Notes under the pieces: model-generated
Seen by the model: the letters and a program-made list of their open reading frames with translations, nothing else
Told to the model about the DNA's origin: nothing
The model's database searches: none
Position numbers and translations under genes: made by a program
Assembly: GCA_949480205.1 (NCBI GenBank)
Contig: CASXXK010000005.1
Location: 1-50,637, forward strand
DNA from: an uncultured Candidatus Saccharibacteria bacterium
GTDB taxonomy: Bacteria; Patescibacteriota; Saccharimonadia; Saccharimonadales; Saccharimonadaceae
Length of the DNA: 50,637 nucleotides
Reading direction: 5' to 3'
In this document: positions 1 to 11,104 of the stretch, piece by piece
Layout of the letters: each line of letters opens with the position of its first letter
Position numbering within the stretch: position 1 is the first letter of the stretch

Positions 1-127
1 AATATATTATTACCAGCTTTAAGCATAAGCACTTTAAAGACGCGCAACGGCATAAGCCGTCCATATAACGATATGATATATTTTATTATAATAGTACCTT
101 TCTGACAAGCCGATTTCTCACGCAAAA

Positions 128-158
128 ATTGAACTAGTACAGCCTGTACTAGTTCAAT
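128..158 (-). terminator. Rho-independent terminator of the gyrB-gyrA operon
   Basis: A perfect 15-bp inverted repeat (ATTGAACTAGTACAG, 1-nt loop, then its complement) lies 22 bp beyond the gyrA stop. On the minus strand it is followed by TTTTTGCG, a classical terminator. The remaining bases 1-127 hold a small hairpin (ACGGC-ATAA-GCCGT, 47-60) and AT-rich promoter-like DNA near 75-100, but no gene I can support. The arm TTGAACTAGT recurs in a hairpin at 26021-26053. Confidence 0.8.
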
Positions 159-180
159 CCGTATTCACCCCTGTTAAATT

Positions 181-2772
181 CTATTTCCCTTCGGGTTTAT
201 CACCTGTTTCTTCTTCATCTGGCAGCACTAGACCAATTGAAGCAACAGTGTCACCATCATTCATCTTCATGATGCGCACTCCCTGCGCCGCACGACCTAA
301 CGTTGGAATATCAGCTACCGCCACCCGGATAGCAATCCCCTTGGTCGACATCATAATTACCTCCTTAGCAGCCGGATCCAAAGTGTGTACCGCCACAATT
401 GGACCAGTCTTAGTTGTCACTCCTGCCACGCGAATGCCAACACCACCCCGCTTATGCGCTGGGAACTGCTCAGCCAAAGTCGCCTTACCATAGCCATTTG
501 CCGACATCACCAGCAATTTCTGACCACGATCATGAATCACATCCATACCGACAATTTCATCCTTTGGTCGCAACCGAATACCGCGCACTCCTCTAGCAGC
601 CCGCCCCATGCTACGTACATCCTGCTCATTAAACCGCATTGCTTGACCCGCCGAAGTAGAGATAACTACATCATTTGCCCCCGTGGTTTCCTGAATCCAC
701 TTCAACTCATCACCCGGATCAAGTTTGATTGTTACTAAACCGTTCGCACGAATATTCAAGTATTCCTTCACGGCCGTCTTCTTAATCGTTCCCTTCTTGG
801 TAGCCATAAAGAGATAGCCGTCCGGGTTCTCACCCTGTTTAATAATCGCTGTCACCTTCTCATCTGGGTGCATATTCAAAAGATTCACGGCCGCCGTACC
901 CTTAGCCGTCAACGACGCCTGTGGCACTTCATAAGCTTTCATCCGGAAAATTCGTCCTTGATTGGTAAAGAAGAGCAAGAAATCATGCGAACTGGCCGTC
1001 ACAATTTGAGCAATCACATCTTCATCTTTAGTAGTCATGCCCTTGCGACCTTTACCGCCCCGATTCTGACGCTTAAAATCACCTTGCGACACCCTCTTCA
1101 TGTAATTCTCGGTCGTCAGCAAAATTACGCTTTCTTCATCTGGAATCAATTCTTCCTCTGAGAACTTGCCAACTTCATGATTAAAGATTTTACTACGGCG
1201 AGCATCACCATATTTTTCTTTCATTGCCAAGAGCTCAGTCTTCACTACGTTCAGAATCTCAGTCTCGCTCGCCAAAATTTCTTCGTAACGCTTAATCAAA
1301 TCATGTAATTGCTTCAATTCGTCTTCAATCTTATCGCGTTCTAGACCTTGCAACCGTCTGAGTTGCATTGCAAGGATCGCTGCCGCCTGAATCTCTGAAA
1401 GACCAAACCGCTCCATCAAGCGCTTATCCGCGTCGTCGTAACTCTCACGAATCGTCTTGATTACTTCATCAATATTATCTAAAGCGATCTTCAAACCTTC
1501 GAGAATATGAGCACGTTCTTTGGCTTTGCGCAAATCAAATTCCGTGCGGCGACGCACCACTTTCTGACGGTGTTTAATGAATTCGGCCAAAATCTCTTTA
1601 AGCCCCAAAATCCGCGGCTGCACCCCATCCACCAAAGCCAACATATTATAATGGAACGCCGTCTGCAATCCCGTCATGCGATACAGCTGATTCAAAATCT
1701 TCTTCGGGAAAGCATCTTTCTTTAATTCCACTACTACACGAATCTTGCCTCGAGCCGACTCATCACGCGCATCGGCAATGTGATCTAGCTTTTTAGCCAA
1801 CACCAACTCACGCACTTTTTCGATGAAACCCTCCTTACTCATACCGTAAGGCACTTCGGTAATCACAATGCTATAGCGGCCATTCTTGCGCTCTTCGATA
1901 TTCGCTACGGCCCGAATTGTCACCGAACCTTTACCGGTAGCATAAGCTTGCTTCATTGGCGCACCACCGTAAACCTCAGCTCCAGTTGGAAAATCTGGAC
2001 CCTTCACGTGCTGCATCAACCCATCCAAACTAATTTCTGGATCGTCAATTTGTGCCACCGTAGCATCAATCACCTCTGACAGGTTGTGTGGCGGAATATT
2101 TGTAGCCATACCTACGGCAATGCCCATCTGACCATTCAGCAAGATATTTGGCACCGCCGCCGGCAACACCACGGGTTCCTGTTCAGAGCCGTCAAAGTTA
2201 TCCCGAAAATCAACAGTTTCCTTTTCGATGTCGGTCAAAAGCTCCGCCCCCACCTTATCCATGCGCGCCTCAGTATACCTTGAAGCAGCCGCGTCATCAC
2301 CGTCCATTGAACCGAAGTTACCTTGCCCCTCTACCAAGGTATAACGCATTTTCCAATTCTGTGCCAGGTTCACCATAGCATCGTAAATCGAAGAGTCGCC
2401 GTGCGGGTGGTATTTACCCATCACTTCACCAACGATACGGGCTGACTTTACTGTCGCATGTGGCGCTTTCCAACCATTCTTATTCATGGCGTACAAGATA
2501 CGACGGTTCACTGGTTTCAGACCGTCACGCACATCCGGCAAAGCACGATCGATAATAACAGACATAGAGTACCTTAGGAAATAGCTTTCCATGGTGCTTT
2601 CTACGGCTTTTTGCTCAATTCCATCAACTACCACCCCTGTTTCTTCAGTATTGTCCGACATTACGCTTTTGCTCTCAAGTGCGGTATCATTCCCCTCCAC
2701 ACCATCTTTTGCGCCTTCAGGCTCTGGTACGCCCTGGAGATTTTTTTGGTCTAATTCATCATCTTTTGCCAT
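181..2772 (-). CDS. gyrA: DNA gyrase subunit A
   Basis: Breaks and rejoins DNA in the GyrA2GyrB2 topoisomerase that introduces negative supercoils. The 863 residues have an acidic N-terminal extension of about 55 residues, then the winged-helix/tower region with the catalytic tyrosine in [10 protein letters not shown] (about residue 166). A C-terminal beta-pinwheel follows, with a GyrA-box variant QNRGGKG (about residue 570; canonical QRRGGKG), so wrapping and supercoiling ability is likely retained. The ATG is preceded by AAGGAAAGGA. It lies 14 bp downstream of gyrB in one operon. Gyrase is strongly preferred over ParC because of the box and the gyrB linkage. Confidence 0.97.
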   Translation of the reverse strand: MAKDDELDQKNLQGVPEPEGAKDGVEGNDTALESKSVMSDNTEETGVVVDGIEQKAVESTMESYFLRYSMSVIIDRALPDVRDGLKPVNRRILYAMNKNGWKAPHATVKSARIVGEVMGKYHPHGDSSIYDAMVNLAQNWKMRYTLVEGQGNFGSMDGDDAAASRYTEARMDKVGAELLTDIEKETVDFRDNFDGSEQEPVVLPAAVPNILLNGQMGIAVGMATNIPPHNLSEVIDATVAQIDDPEISLDGLMQHVKGPDFPTGAEVYGGAPMKQAYATGKGSVTIRAVANIEERKNGRYSIVITEVPYGMSKEGFIEKVRELVLAKKLDHIADARDESARGKIRVVVELKKDAFPKKILNQLYRMTGLQTAFHYNMLALVDGVQPRILGLKEILAEFIKHRQKVVRRRTEFDLRKAKERAHILEGLKIALDNIDEVIKTIRESYDDADKRLMERFGLSEIQAAAILAMQLRRLQGLERDKIEDELKQLHDLIKRYEEILASETEILNVVKTELLAMKEKYGDARRSKIFNHEVGKFSEEELIPDEESVILLTTENYMKRVSQGDFKRQNRGGKGRKGMTTKDEDVIAQIVTASSHDFLLFFTNQGRIFRMKAYEVPQASLTAKGTAAVNLLNMHPDEKVTAIIKQGENPDGYLFMATKKGTIKKTAVKEYLNIRANGLVTIKLDPGDELKWIQETTGANDVVISTSAGQAMRFNEQDVRSMGRAARGVRGIRLRPKDEIVGMDVIHDRGQKLLVMSANGYGKATLAEQFPAHKRGGVGIRVAGVTTKTGPIVAVHTLDPAAKEVIMMSTKGIAIRVAVADIPTLGRAAQGVRIMKMNDGDTVASIGLVLPDEEETGDKPEGK

Positions 2773-2786
2773 CGCTCATCCTTTCC

Positions 2787-4784
<1,998 letters not shown>

Positions 4785-4814
4785 TCAGATGTACCTCAAC
4801 TTATTTACCTCTAT

Positions 4815-4843
4815 ATTTTAGCGCACATCCCTAATAAAGTCAA
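4815..4843 (-). promoter_or_regulatory. Sigma70-type promoter of gyrB-gyrA
   Basis: On the minus strand TTGACT is followed by a 17-bp spacer and TAAAAT, about 30 bp upstream of the gyrB start. It begins only 13 bp after the relB-like stop, so gyrBA is probably transcribed independently of the antitoxin gene. Confidence 0.7.
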
Positions 4844-4855
4844 CCTTTGGGGTAA

Positions 4856-5194
4856 CTAGAGCTCATTCCAAAGCTCTTCAAGTGCCAAATCCATATCACT
4901 CACCGGTTTCACTGCAGTACTAGATTCTGCTTCCGTCTTCCTTGCGCTTGGCTGGAACGGCATCCCCTTCTCACGCACTACCTGCGTCAAAAACATATTA
5001 ATTGCCGCACTAGTGCTAATGCCCATGTCCTCAAACACCGCTTCGGCCTTCTTCTTCAGTACCTGCCGCGTCCGAAAACTTACGGTCGTCATCTTGGTTA
5101 AAGCTGATGACTTTTCTAATTCTTTAATAACAGGGGTAGTCTCAGACTTCGTTGTTGTTTTCGCCCCTGTTTTGGCTCGTGGTTTCATCGCCAT
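4856..5194 (-). CDS. RelB/DinJ-family antitoxin-like protein, no partner toxin
   Basis: A 112-aa protein. Residues about 35-80 (TTVSFRTRQVL..., EDMGISTSAAINMFL, VVREKGMPF) match the ribbon-helix-helix DNA-binding region of RelB/DinJ antitoxins. Family members repress their own operons and neutralise a RelE/YafQ-type RNase through the C-terminal tail. Here the N-terminus is extended by about 33 Lys/Thr/Ala-rich residues and the tail ends in an acidic stretch (LALEELWNEL). No RelE-like reading frame is adjacent, so it is an orphan antitoxin or a stand-alone regulator. Shine-Dalgarno GGGAGG precedes the ATG. The palindrome-rich upstream DNA supports autoregulation. Confidence 0.75.
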   Translation of the reverse strand: MAMKPRAKTGAKTTTKSETTPVIKELEKSSALTKMTTVSFRTRQVLKKKAEAVFEDMGISTSAAINMFLTQVVREKGMPFQPSARKTEAESSTAVKPVSDMDLALEELWNEL

Positions 5195-5216
5195 GCTATT
5201 TTTCCTCCCATTTACT

Positions 5217-5402
5217 ACAATTGTAATACATTGTCATTACAATTGCAATACAAATTCATCATTTCCTACATACAATATCTATACATTGTATGTACAACCT
5301 TCAAATCCTGAAAGTTTTTCCTACAACATTTGTATATACATTGTATATACAAATACAATACAATACACATACAAACACAATACATCGTATATAAGATGTA
5401 TT
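5217..5402 (-). promoter_or_regulatory. Promoter and palindromic operator array upstream of the RelB-like gene
   Basis: A promoter on the minus strand reads TTGCAA, 17-bp spacer, TACAAT (5220-5248). Upstream lie three inverted repeats built from TACA/TGTA half-sites. At 5267-5294, TACATACAAT is separated by 8 bp from ATTGTATGTA. At 5330-5352 there is a 23-bp palindrome of two TTGTATATACA-type arms. At 5379-5402, AATACATC is separated by 8 bp from GATGTATT. Repeated palindromes around the promoter of a ribbon-helix-helix protein fit cooperative autorepression, which is inference. Confidence 0.6.
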
Positions 5403-5502
5403 ACATCAAAAACAACTAAAATTCTTATGTTTTTATTGCACAAAAACACTCACATTTTGTGCCCGTATTTTCTTTTTCTCCAAACTCTGTTTATTTGTCT
5501 CT

Positions 5503-5531
5503 ATCATAGCACAGGCAGTTTGATGTTACAA
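5503..5531 (-). promoter_or_regulatory. Second upstream promoter producing a ~300-nt leader toward the RelB-like gene
   Basis: TTGTAA, 17-bp spacer, TATGAT with an extended -10 (TGC before TATGAT). Transcription would start near 5496 and run about 300 nt to the antitoxin gene, crossing a hairpin of GCACAAAA and TTTTGTGC arms (5438-5462) and the operator array. No ORF of note lies in this leader. It could be a long 5' UTR or a separate small RNA. Confidence 0.5.
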
Positions 5532-5597
5532 GAGGTTTATGCTTTTTGAATTCCAAACAAAATGTCATATCGCTACAGGACTTTTGCCTTTCTCTCC

Positions 5598-5672
5598 ATG
5601 TCACATAACTATGTTATGTGACATAGCGTCGACTCGAAGCAGGAGATAAGAAAGCACTTTCTTATCTCCTGC
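5598..5672. repeat. Double-hairpin module, copy 1 (beside cassette 1)
   Basis: Two strong inverted repeats stand in tandem. The first, at 5598-5624, has 12-bp arms beginning ATGTCACATAAC. The second, at 5639-5672, has a perfect 16-bp stem GCAGGAGATAAGAAAG with a 2-nt loop. They are joined by AGCGTCGACTCGAA. Together with the following linker they form a block of about 90 bp that recurs nearly unchanged at 29622-29695, again just before the right end of a cassette. No T-tract follows, so a plain terminator role is unlikely. Confidence 0.8.
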
Positions 5673-5687
5673 TTACTCGTACTCCTA

Positions 5688-5893
5688 CATGTCTAATACA
5701 GTACTAAGGCAGCGGAGGGGGAAACCGACGTAACGATTACCTATGCTCGACGGGTCGACGCCCGTATTGAAGACAAGGTCATGAGCGTGCGTAGCCGTCG
5801 AGGTCGCCAGCGACGACCAACATCGGCCTTCGTAGCTAGCGTTCCGGAAAGAACCAGCGGTAATGGGCGGATCAATAAACCCGCTGCGCACGA
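5688..5893 (-). repeat. Variable-domain cassette 1 (Fib_succ_major-like C-terminus)
   Basis: The left arm (CCCGCTGCGCA, 5880-5890) reads TGCGCAGCGGG on the minus strand. The right arm (5688-5720) ends TTAGTACTGTATTAGACAT. Between them the minus frame stays open and encodes FVRSGFIDPP, then WSSLATSTATHAHDL and GFPLRCLSTVLDM, followed directly by TAG. There is no Shine-Dalgarno or proper start, so it is a domain fragment rather than a gene. Its central part is closer to cassette 4 (both have ATSTATHAHDL) than to the others. Its right end points toward the leader promoter at 5503-5531 through the double-hairpin module. Confidence 0.85.
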
Positions 5894-5976
5894 AGTAATC
5901 GTTATATGTTATAATTATTAATAGTGCAATGATCAACCGTTGCAAGTGTGAATCATTTCAGATAGGGGGAGTGCGA

Positions 5977-6498
5977 ATGATAATTTTAAAGGTTTTAGGG
6001 GCTCTTGGTTTAACTCTTATATTAAGTTTGCTTGCTGATGTAATTACCTGCTACGTGCGCGAGCGCTACATAATGCAATTATGTATTATAGAGAAATCAA
6101 AACATGAGCAAAAGTACAAGCAGATATCTGAAGAGTTACAAAATGCTCAAACCGAGAAGGAACAAATTATAGACAAACACTGCAAAACATCATTTGAAGA
6201 TGACGTGCAGCGCGACTATGATCGCCTTAATTTATCACCTTCTCATACAGACGAGGCCAAGTTTCTTGCGATAACCCTCATTTTCACATCTAATTTGCGG
6301 AAAAGAGAGGAAAAGGCTTGGAAATTCTGTCCAAAATTATGCCGAAAAGAAAGAAGGCTGAGAAAACAGCTAGAGAACGAAAAAGCAATCATCGACCAGC
6401 TAGATCGCTATTGGCCACCATGCCTGCTATGCAATCATAACTATGAACTTTGGCGACAATATAAAGCCATGGCCCTAAACGAAACCTCGTCCGATTAG
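5977..6498 (+). CDS. Unknown membrane-anchored coiled-coil protein
   Basis: I do not recognise this protein. I chose the ATG at 5977 because AGGGGGAG lies just upstream; an in-frame extension to 5929 lacks such a site. The 173-aa product has one N-terminal membrane segment (about residues 3-25, IILKVLGALGLTLILSLLADVI). A charged, probably coiled-coil region follows (about 40-75 and 125-150, rich in K/E/Q), with clustered cysteines near the end (CPKLCRK, CLLCN). It is AT-richer than neighbouring housekeeping genes. A strong terminator overlaps its stop. Together with the next gene it may be accessory or transferred DNA. Confidence 0.65.
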   Translation: MIILKVLGALGLTLILSLLADVITCYVRERYIMQLCIIEKSKHEQKYKQISEELQNAQTEKEQIIDKHCKTSFEDDVQRDYDRLNLSPSHTDEAKFLAITLIFTSNLRKREEKAWKFCPKLCRKERRLRKQLENEKAIIDQLDRYWPPCLLCNHNYELWRQYKAMALNETSSD

Positions 6499-6514
6499 GA
6501 TGAGGTTATTTTTT
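6483..6514 (+). terminator. Terminator after the 173-aa orphan gene
   Basis: AACCTCGTCC, loop GATTA, GGATGAGGTT, then ATTTTTT. The 10-bp stem (one G-T pair) starts inside the last codons of the upstream gene. Confidence 0.85.
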
Positions 6515-6611
6515 GGAAATCTTACGAAATATGTTATAATCATATCGTCTATTGTTCATTAACAGTGTCGCCGGGATATCCGAGAAAATCAGAAAGGGGT
6601 TTACCTTCCCT

Positions 6612-7403
6612 ATGGAAATTTACCATGATAACTCAGCCATAATTTTACACAGTAGTGAACGCTTTCGTAAAATTCAATTAGCCCTATTAACGATCTTCAC
6701 TATTACGGGTATAGGCGGCATAATCTGTAGCTGCATATTGTCCGTGCTAAAAGCTCTTGATTTAGAGTTCGCAAAACCAGTCATAATATTCAGTTGGGTC
6801 TGTCTTGCGTTCTGCATGTTCGCTTCGCTCATACTAATCTTGCAAAAAGTTACTGGCGCATACGAGAGCATTTATATTACTACCGACATGCTATGTCTCG
6901 TAAGTGAAATCTGTCAGGATACTTTAGCAATTATTGCTGGGGAGCAGAAGCTTTACCTTAATACTACAAAATACGACTATGAGCTCATTCCTGTACAGCA
7001 ATCTCTTAAATTATGTTTAGTCTATAGCTACTCACCCATTCCCCCACAAAAGCATGCAAGACCCAGATGGCACCAGATATTCTCTTGGTCCCCCAAACCG
7101 TCTGATGTCCCTGAACCAAACGTTGGTAATCTCTATCAAGCCTTCTTTATCCTTAATTTTTCCATCAGTCCAAGAGCCATCACTGATGCGGGGCGTCAAG
7201 CACTCATGTCGGAATTCACTGATGAAACAACCTTAAAACAGATTATGTCGTCATGGATCCTTGCCGGATTTTGTAACACTAAATCCGGCAATCTCGAGAT
7301 TGCTCAGGAATACTTGGACAAAAATCCTTATGGCTTCTGCGAAATGCAAATTGATTTTATCAAAACCACTTATTGTAGTGACAAAACCTTAACTATTATT
7401 TAG
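6612..7403 (+). CDS. Unknown protein with two membrane segments
   Basis: I do not recognise this protein. The ATG at 6612 (263 aa) follows AGAAAGGGG at a somewhat long spacing; the longer open frame would need a TTG at 6552. Two hydrophobic segments lie at about residues 20-47 (LALLTIFTITGIGGIICSC) and 56-78 (VIIFSWVCLAFCMFASLILIL). A soluble C-terminal region of about 180 residues follows, with several cysteines and aromatic residues. The two-segment hairpin suggests the soluble part faces the cytoplasm. It sits beside the 173-aa orphan gene and ends at a bidirectional terminator. No enzyme motif is visible. Confidence 0.65.
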   Translation: MEIYHDNSAIILHSSERFRKIQLALLTIFTITGIGGIICSCILSVLKALDLEFAKPVIIFSWVCLAFCMFASLILILQKVTGAYESIYITTDMLCLVSEICQDTLAIIAGEQKLYLNTTKYDYELIPVQQSLKLCLVYSYSPIPPQKHARPRWHQIFSWSPKPSDVPEPNVGNLYQAFFILNFSISPRAITDAGRQALMSEFTDETTLKQIMSSWILAGFCNTKSGNLEIAQEYLDKNPYGFCEMQIDFIKTTYCSDKTLTII

Positions 7404-7426
7404 CACCCCCAACAATAGACACCCTC

Positions 7427-7453
7427 ATCCTCCGCTTTGGCGGAGGATTTTTT
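7427..7453. terminator. Bidirectional terminator between convergent genes
   Basis: ATCCTCCGC, loop TTTG, GCGGAGGAT, then TTTTT. It lies 3' of the two-membrane-segment gene on the plus strand and abuts the stop of the minus-strand ATPase gene at 7452. Confidence 0.85.
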
Positions 7454-10163
7454 AGCGCTTCACCTTAAATACCGCTTCATCAGGTTCTGTCTGGTCTGTC
7501 GTTTCTGCACTGCCATTCACAGGTTTTAGGACTTCAGTTTCGGCCTCATCTACCATTTCTGGCACACTTTCCGCCTTCTGCGCCGCCACTTCTGCGCGTC
7601 GCTTACGCCAATTATCCAAGAAGCTACCACCACTCGACTTAGTACTAACGTTATCCGCCCCAGATTTGCCTTCAGGGCCTTCTGACATCGCCGCAGCGGC
7701 CTTTTCTGCCCGCTCCGCAGTCTTCCAGCGCTCCTGGATCTCGTATTCCACCTCCGCCCGCGTACGACCGTATTTGGTTGCCGTATAAATCTTCATCGTC
7801 TCCATCAATTCTGGATTCGCCTCGCCCATCGGCGGCAATAATTTCATCGTAAAAGGCGCACTTGGGATGTTATACATCATCACCGTCGCAATCGCCTGGT
7901 AATTCCCTTGTTTGTGTAGGTCTTCCGCATTAAATACTGGCGCAAACGCTTTCTCCATTAATTCCGCATCAGTCACGCCAAGACGTCCCGACATAATCGT
8001 ACCCACGTTACCCAAGATTCCCTCGCGAATCTTATCCGTCAGCTGGGTCATAAATTGGTTTGCCAAGAACAAATTAAGCCGATATTTCCGCGCCTCACTC
8101 AAAATCGACTCAAAACTCTCAGTCGCAAAATTCTGAAACTCGTCCACAAACAGACAGAAGTCTTTTCGCTCATCCTCAGGAATATCCGCCCGGCTCATCG
8201 CTGCTTGTTGGAATTTCATCACCAAGATCATACCAAGCAATTGTGAGTTAATATCGCCCAAACGACCTTTTGACAAGTTCACCAAGAATATTTTCTTGCT
8301 ATCCATAATTTCGCGAATATTGAAACCGCTCTTGCGTTGCCCCAAAATATTTCGCATAATGGTGTTGCTAAGGAATGGCCCCCACTTGGACGAGAACCAA
8401 GTAATCACCTCGCCTGCATCATTGCTCTTTTGCGAAGCTGGAAACTCCTTGGTCCAATAATCATACACCGCTTTATCAGTCACGTACTGCAACTTTTCCT
8501 TCACGAATGCCGGATCAGTAAAACACTGCGGAATATCAATAAAAGTTGCACCATTAGGATCGCTCATCAGGAGTAGTGCCGCATTGCGAAACATATGCTG
8601 CCCTCTTGGCCCAAAGAAACCCTGATTATTTGGATCAAACAGGCTCTGCAACATGTTAATCCCCTCTTGCACAATGAAGTCTTTCTGATCGGCCGTAGTA
8701 AACTCAAACATGTTCATCCCAATCGGATGCTCAATATCTGCCGGATCAAAGTAAATAATATCGTCAATCCGGTTCTCCGGAACTTTTGAGAGCAAAAGTT
8801 CCACAGCATCACCATGTGGATCAATAAAGGCAAACCCTCGCCCCTCCACCATATCCTGATACGCTACATTAGTCAGCAAAACTGATTTACCCATACCAGT
8901 AGAACCAATCACATAAGTGTGGCGTCGCCGGTCATTTTCAGATAACCGAATTTCCTTTTGCACCCCACGAAACTCGTTCACACCCAAAAGTACACCATCA
9001 GTCACCAACTTCGCCGGTCCGTCCACTTGTTTGGTGGCCTGGCGCTCCACTTGCGAAGTCGGAATCGCGTTTTGCGCTGGCAAATGGAAAATCGATGCCA
9101 ATTCCACACTATTTAATATAGTGCGATCCGCGCTTTGTGGGAAAAGTCGGAAAATATAGTCTACTGTTAGTTTGCGCATGTCCTTCAACATGTCATACTG
9201 GAATCCATTAAAATTCTGCGAATCAAATTGCGCAAATGCTGCCACCACCCCGCCCAACATTGCTTCAGAACGCTCTTTAGTCTTGGAACTTGAAACGATA
9301 CGAATCAATGTCTCAAACCCTGGATATTTGGTCTTATTTTCGATTGCTGCAATTTGTTCCTGCTGTAAATTCGTCAACGGATCTTTTTCATACTTTTCGT
9401 GTTCATCTGGCGGTCGCCAGAACGCCTGTATAAAATCTTTAATCAAAAGCACAATCTCATTGGCTGCCCTTTTGCCCGCTTCGGCCACTTTTTTACCATT
9501 TTTTAAATTTTGTACCCATTCCTCAGACCGCTTAGTCCAGCCACCATCCGTTGGTCGTAGTAAAATTTGTACAGCAATTCCCTCACCTGCCTTGGTTACC
9601 GACATCGCGTTCAAAATTCCGAGACTTGCATCACGCTGACTATCTTCATAAGTACTAATCGGAAATACGAATTCTTTTTTCAGGGTCATCTCTCCACCCG
9701 CAATCTGATCAGTTGTCACTTCTTCAGAAAAAATACTATCTGGCTCAATTTCTTCCAACCGCGCTGATGGATATGCCGAAATTACCGCCTGCTTCACCGT
9801 CTCCACAATTACCGCCGGCACCACCGCATAATATTTAATCAAGCCTTCCGCTGCCACGATCTCAAATGCCATATGCCGCTGACCAAAAATTCGGCTTTTC
9901 AGACCCTTTGTCACCGTCGAAGCAATAATCGAATACATCACCTGCGCCTGACTCAAAGCCTCGTTAGTCACATCGCGTTCATCACGCCCATTACCCTGAA
10001 TGTCGTCCGTCGATGGTGGCAGATGAATCAACATTGGGATCATCTTGAGCCCACGCTCATAATTCTTGGCTCGTCGCTGCCGGTTAATCCGCCAGCTCCA
10101 AATCACGCCAACCAATACGCCCACCAATACCACTACAATAATATATATGACCCAAGTCGGCAT
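7452..10163 (-). CDS. TraG/VirD4/HerA-like conjugation-type ATPase
   Basis: A 903-aa membrane-anchored P-loop ATPase. An N-terminal membrane segment (about 3-22, VIYIIVVVLVGVLVGVIW) is followed by a region of about 400 residues. The ATPase core has Walker A GSTGMGKS (about 419-427) and IDPHGDAVELLL after it. Walker B/DExQ is CLFVDEFQNF (about 674), with ANQFMTQL as sensor-like region. Relatives are coupling ATPases of type IV secretion or conjugation systems that pump DNA or protein. The C-terminal 120 residues are charged and low complexity. It overlaps the preceding gene by TAATG, implying translational coupling. A role in DNA transfer or T4SS-like secretion is inferred; a VirB2-like pilin lies 24 kb away. 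Confidence 0.85.
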   Translation of the reverse strand: MPTWVIYIIVVVLVGVLVGVIWSWRINRQRRAKNYERGLKMIPMLIHLPPSTDDIQGNGRDERDVTNEALSQAQVMYSIIASTVTKGLKSRIFGQRHMAFEIVAAEGLIKYYAVVPAVIVETVKQAVISAYPSARLEEIEPDSIFSEEVTTDQIAGGEMTLKKEFVFPISTYEDSQRDASLGILNAMSVTKAGEGIAVQILLRPTDGGWTKRSEEWVQNLKNGKKVAEAGKRAANEIVLLIKDFIQAFWRPPDEHEKYEKDPLTNLQQEQIAAIENKTKYPGFETLIRIVSSSKTKERSEAMLGGVVAAFAQFDSQNFNGFQYDMLKDMRKLTVDYIFRLFPQSADRTILNSVELASIFHLPAQNAIPTSQVERQATKQVDGPAKLVTDGVLLGVNEFRGVQKEIRLSENDRRRHTYVIGSTGMGKSVLLTNVAYQDMVEGRGFAFIDPHGDAVELLLSKVPENRIDDIIYFDPADIEHPIGMNMFEFTTADQKDFIVQEGINMLQSLFDPNNQGFFGPRGQHMFRNAALLLMSDPNGATFIDIPQCFTDPAFVKEKLQYVTDKAVYDYWTKEFPASQKSNDAGEVITWFSSKWGPFLSNTIMRNILGQRKSGFNIREIMDSKKIFLVNLSKGRLGDINSQLLGMILVMKFQQAAMSRADIPEDERKDFCLFVDEFQNFATESFESILSEARKYRLNLFLANQFMTQLTDKIREGILGNVGTIMSGRLGVTDAELMEKAFAPVFNAEDLHKQGNYQAIATVMMYNIPSAPFTMKLLPPMGEANPELMETMKIYTATKYGRTRAEVEYEIQERWKTAERAEKAAAAMSEGPEGKSGADNVSTKSSGGSFLDNWRKRRAEVAAQKAESVPEMVDEAETEVLKPVNGSAETTDQTEPDEAVFKVKR

Positions 10164-10669
10164 TAACCATTCCCCCTACCAATTGGATGCGGATCTTCCA
10201 TACTATTCAAGGCTTCGTTACCTAGTTTACGATATGCCCGCACCACTTCCAGCGGAGAGAAATTCTTTTTACGCGTAATTTCTTCAACTTCTTTCATCGC
10301 TGCCTGCGCAATTGCCACCTCTCCGCGACGAGCAATCCTAGCCTCAAAATCCCGCTTTGGATTAATTTCGTTCTGAAAGTTCTCCTCCTCCCGTGCCAAA
10401 CGCTCATCCACCTGTAACGGCGTTTCTACACCCACAAACTCCTCGGGGCGTTCCAGTTCTGCCTGATCTCGTGCAATTTCTTGCGCCGCCTCTTGACTTC
10501 CAGTTAACACTCGCCAACCAAGCTGTTCTGCACGCGCGCGTGCAGAAATAACGGGTGTTTGTTCCGGAGTCGTTTGCATCACTATACCAAAATCCTGGCC
10601 CTCTGCCCCAGCAGCCATACCCAAATTTGTCTCCTTCACCTGGAATTTTTGCACACGACCATTATCCAT
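10163..10669 (-). CDS. Unknown soluble protein, operon partner of the conjugation-type ATPase
   Basis: A 168-aa protein with no signal or membrane segment, rich in Glu, Arg and Ala and predicted to be largely helical. I recognise no family. Its stop overlaps the start of the ATPase gene (TAATG), so the two should be co-translated and may act together. The -10 element TAAAAT lies 6 nt before the ATG, so the operon mRNA is predicted to be leaderless. Confidence 0.7.
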   Translation of the reverse strand: MDNGRVQKFQVKETNLGMAAGAEGQDFGIVMQTTPEQTPVISARARAEQLGWRVLTGSQEAAQEIARDQAELERPEEFVGVETPLQVDERLAREEENFQNEINPKRDFEARIARRGEVAIAQAAMKEVEEITRKKNFSPLEVVRAYRKLGNEALNSMEDPHPIGRGNG

Positions 10670-10727
10670 AAGCTTATTTTACCATATCTAGCCTGTTTTG
10701 TTCACAAATTTTAATCATAAATTCTAT

Positions 10728-11075
10728 CTAAGCTAAACGCTTGCTCACCAAAAAACACCCTAACAGTACAAATAGCACCGTTAAGGTAACCGTCAAAAGG
10801 CTAATTGACCCGAGTGACTGTGCTAGCATTAGCATAATCGGGCCAAAAGCGATTACTACGCCATAGAGGTAGCCTTTGCGCCCCATAGGTTTTCCCATCA
10901 GTTTCGCAAAGATTTTTACAATCCCCACCGCTAAGCCAAACATCAAAACATAAAACGTTGTAAAAAATACCAAAACACCGAGTGGACCAATTCCGGTAGG
11001 AGTCGTGAAATTCAACATCGTAAGCAAAATTACTGCCGCAAGCAAACTAAGTACTGGAATTAAACGTTTTGACAT
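10728..11075 (-). CDS. Small polytopic membrane protein, unknown function
   Basis: A 115-aa protein with four likely membrane segments: about 4-22, 32-55, 68-85 and 90-110. A short basic loop (KLMGKPMGRKGY) lies between segments two and three. No family was recognised. The promoter TGATATAAT ends 6 nt before the ATG, so the transcript should be leaderless. It is separated from the following minus-strand gene by about 58 bp. Confidence 0.7.
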   Translation of the reverse strand: MSKRLIPVLSLLAAVILLTMLNFTTPTGIGPLGVLVFFTTFYVLMFGLAVGIVKIFAKLMGKPMGRKGYLYGVVIAFGPIMLMLAQSLGSISLLTVTLTVLFVLLGCFLVSKRLA

Positions 11076-11104
11076 AAGCTTATTATATCACAGAATTCCC
11101 CTTT

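Noticed and set aside
5013-5549. 178-codon open frame on the plus strand
   Set aside because: It covers the antitoxin gene and its AT-rich operator array in antisense; composition is Tyr/Ile/Cys-rich and promoter-like DNA, not protein-like.
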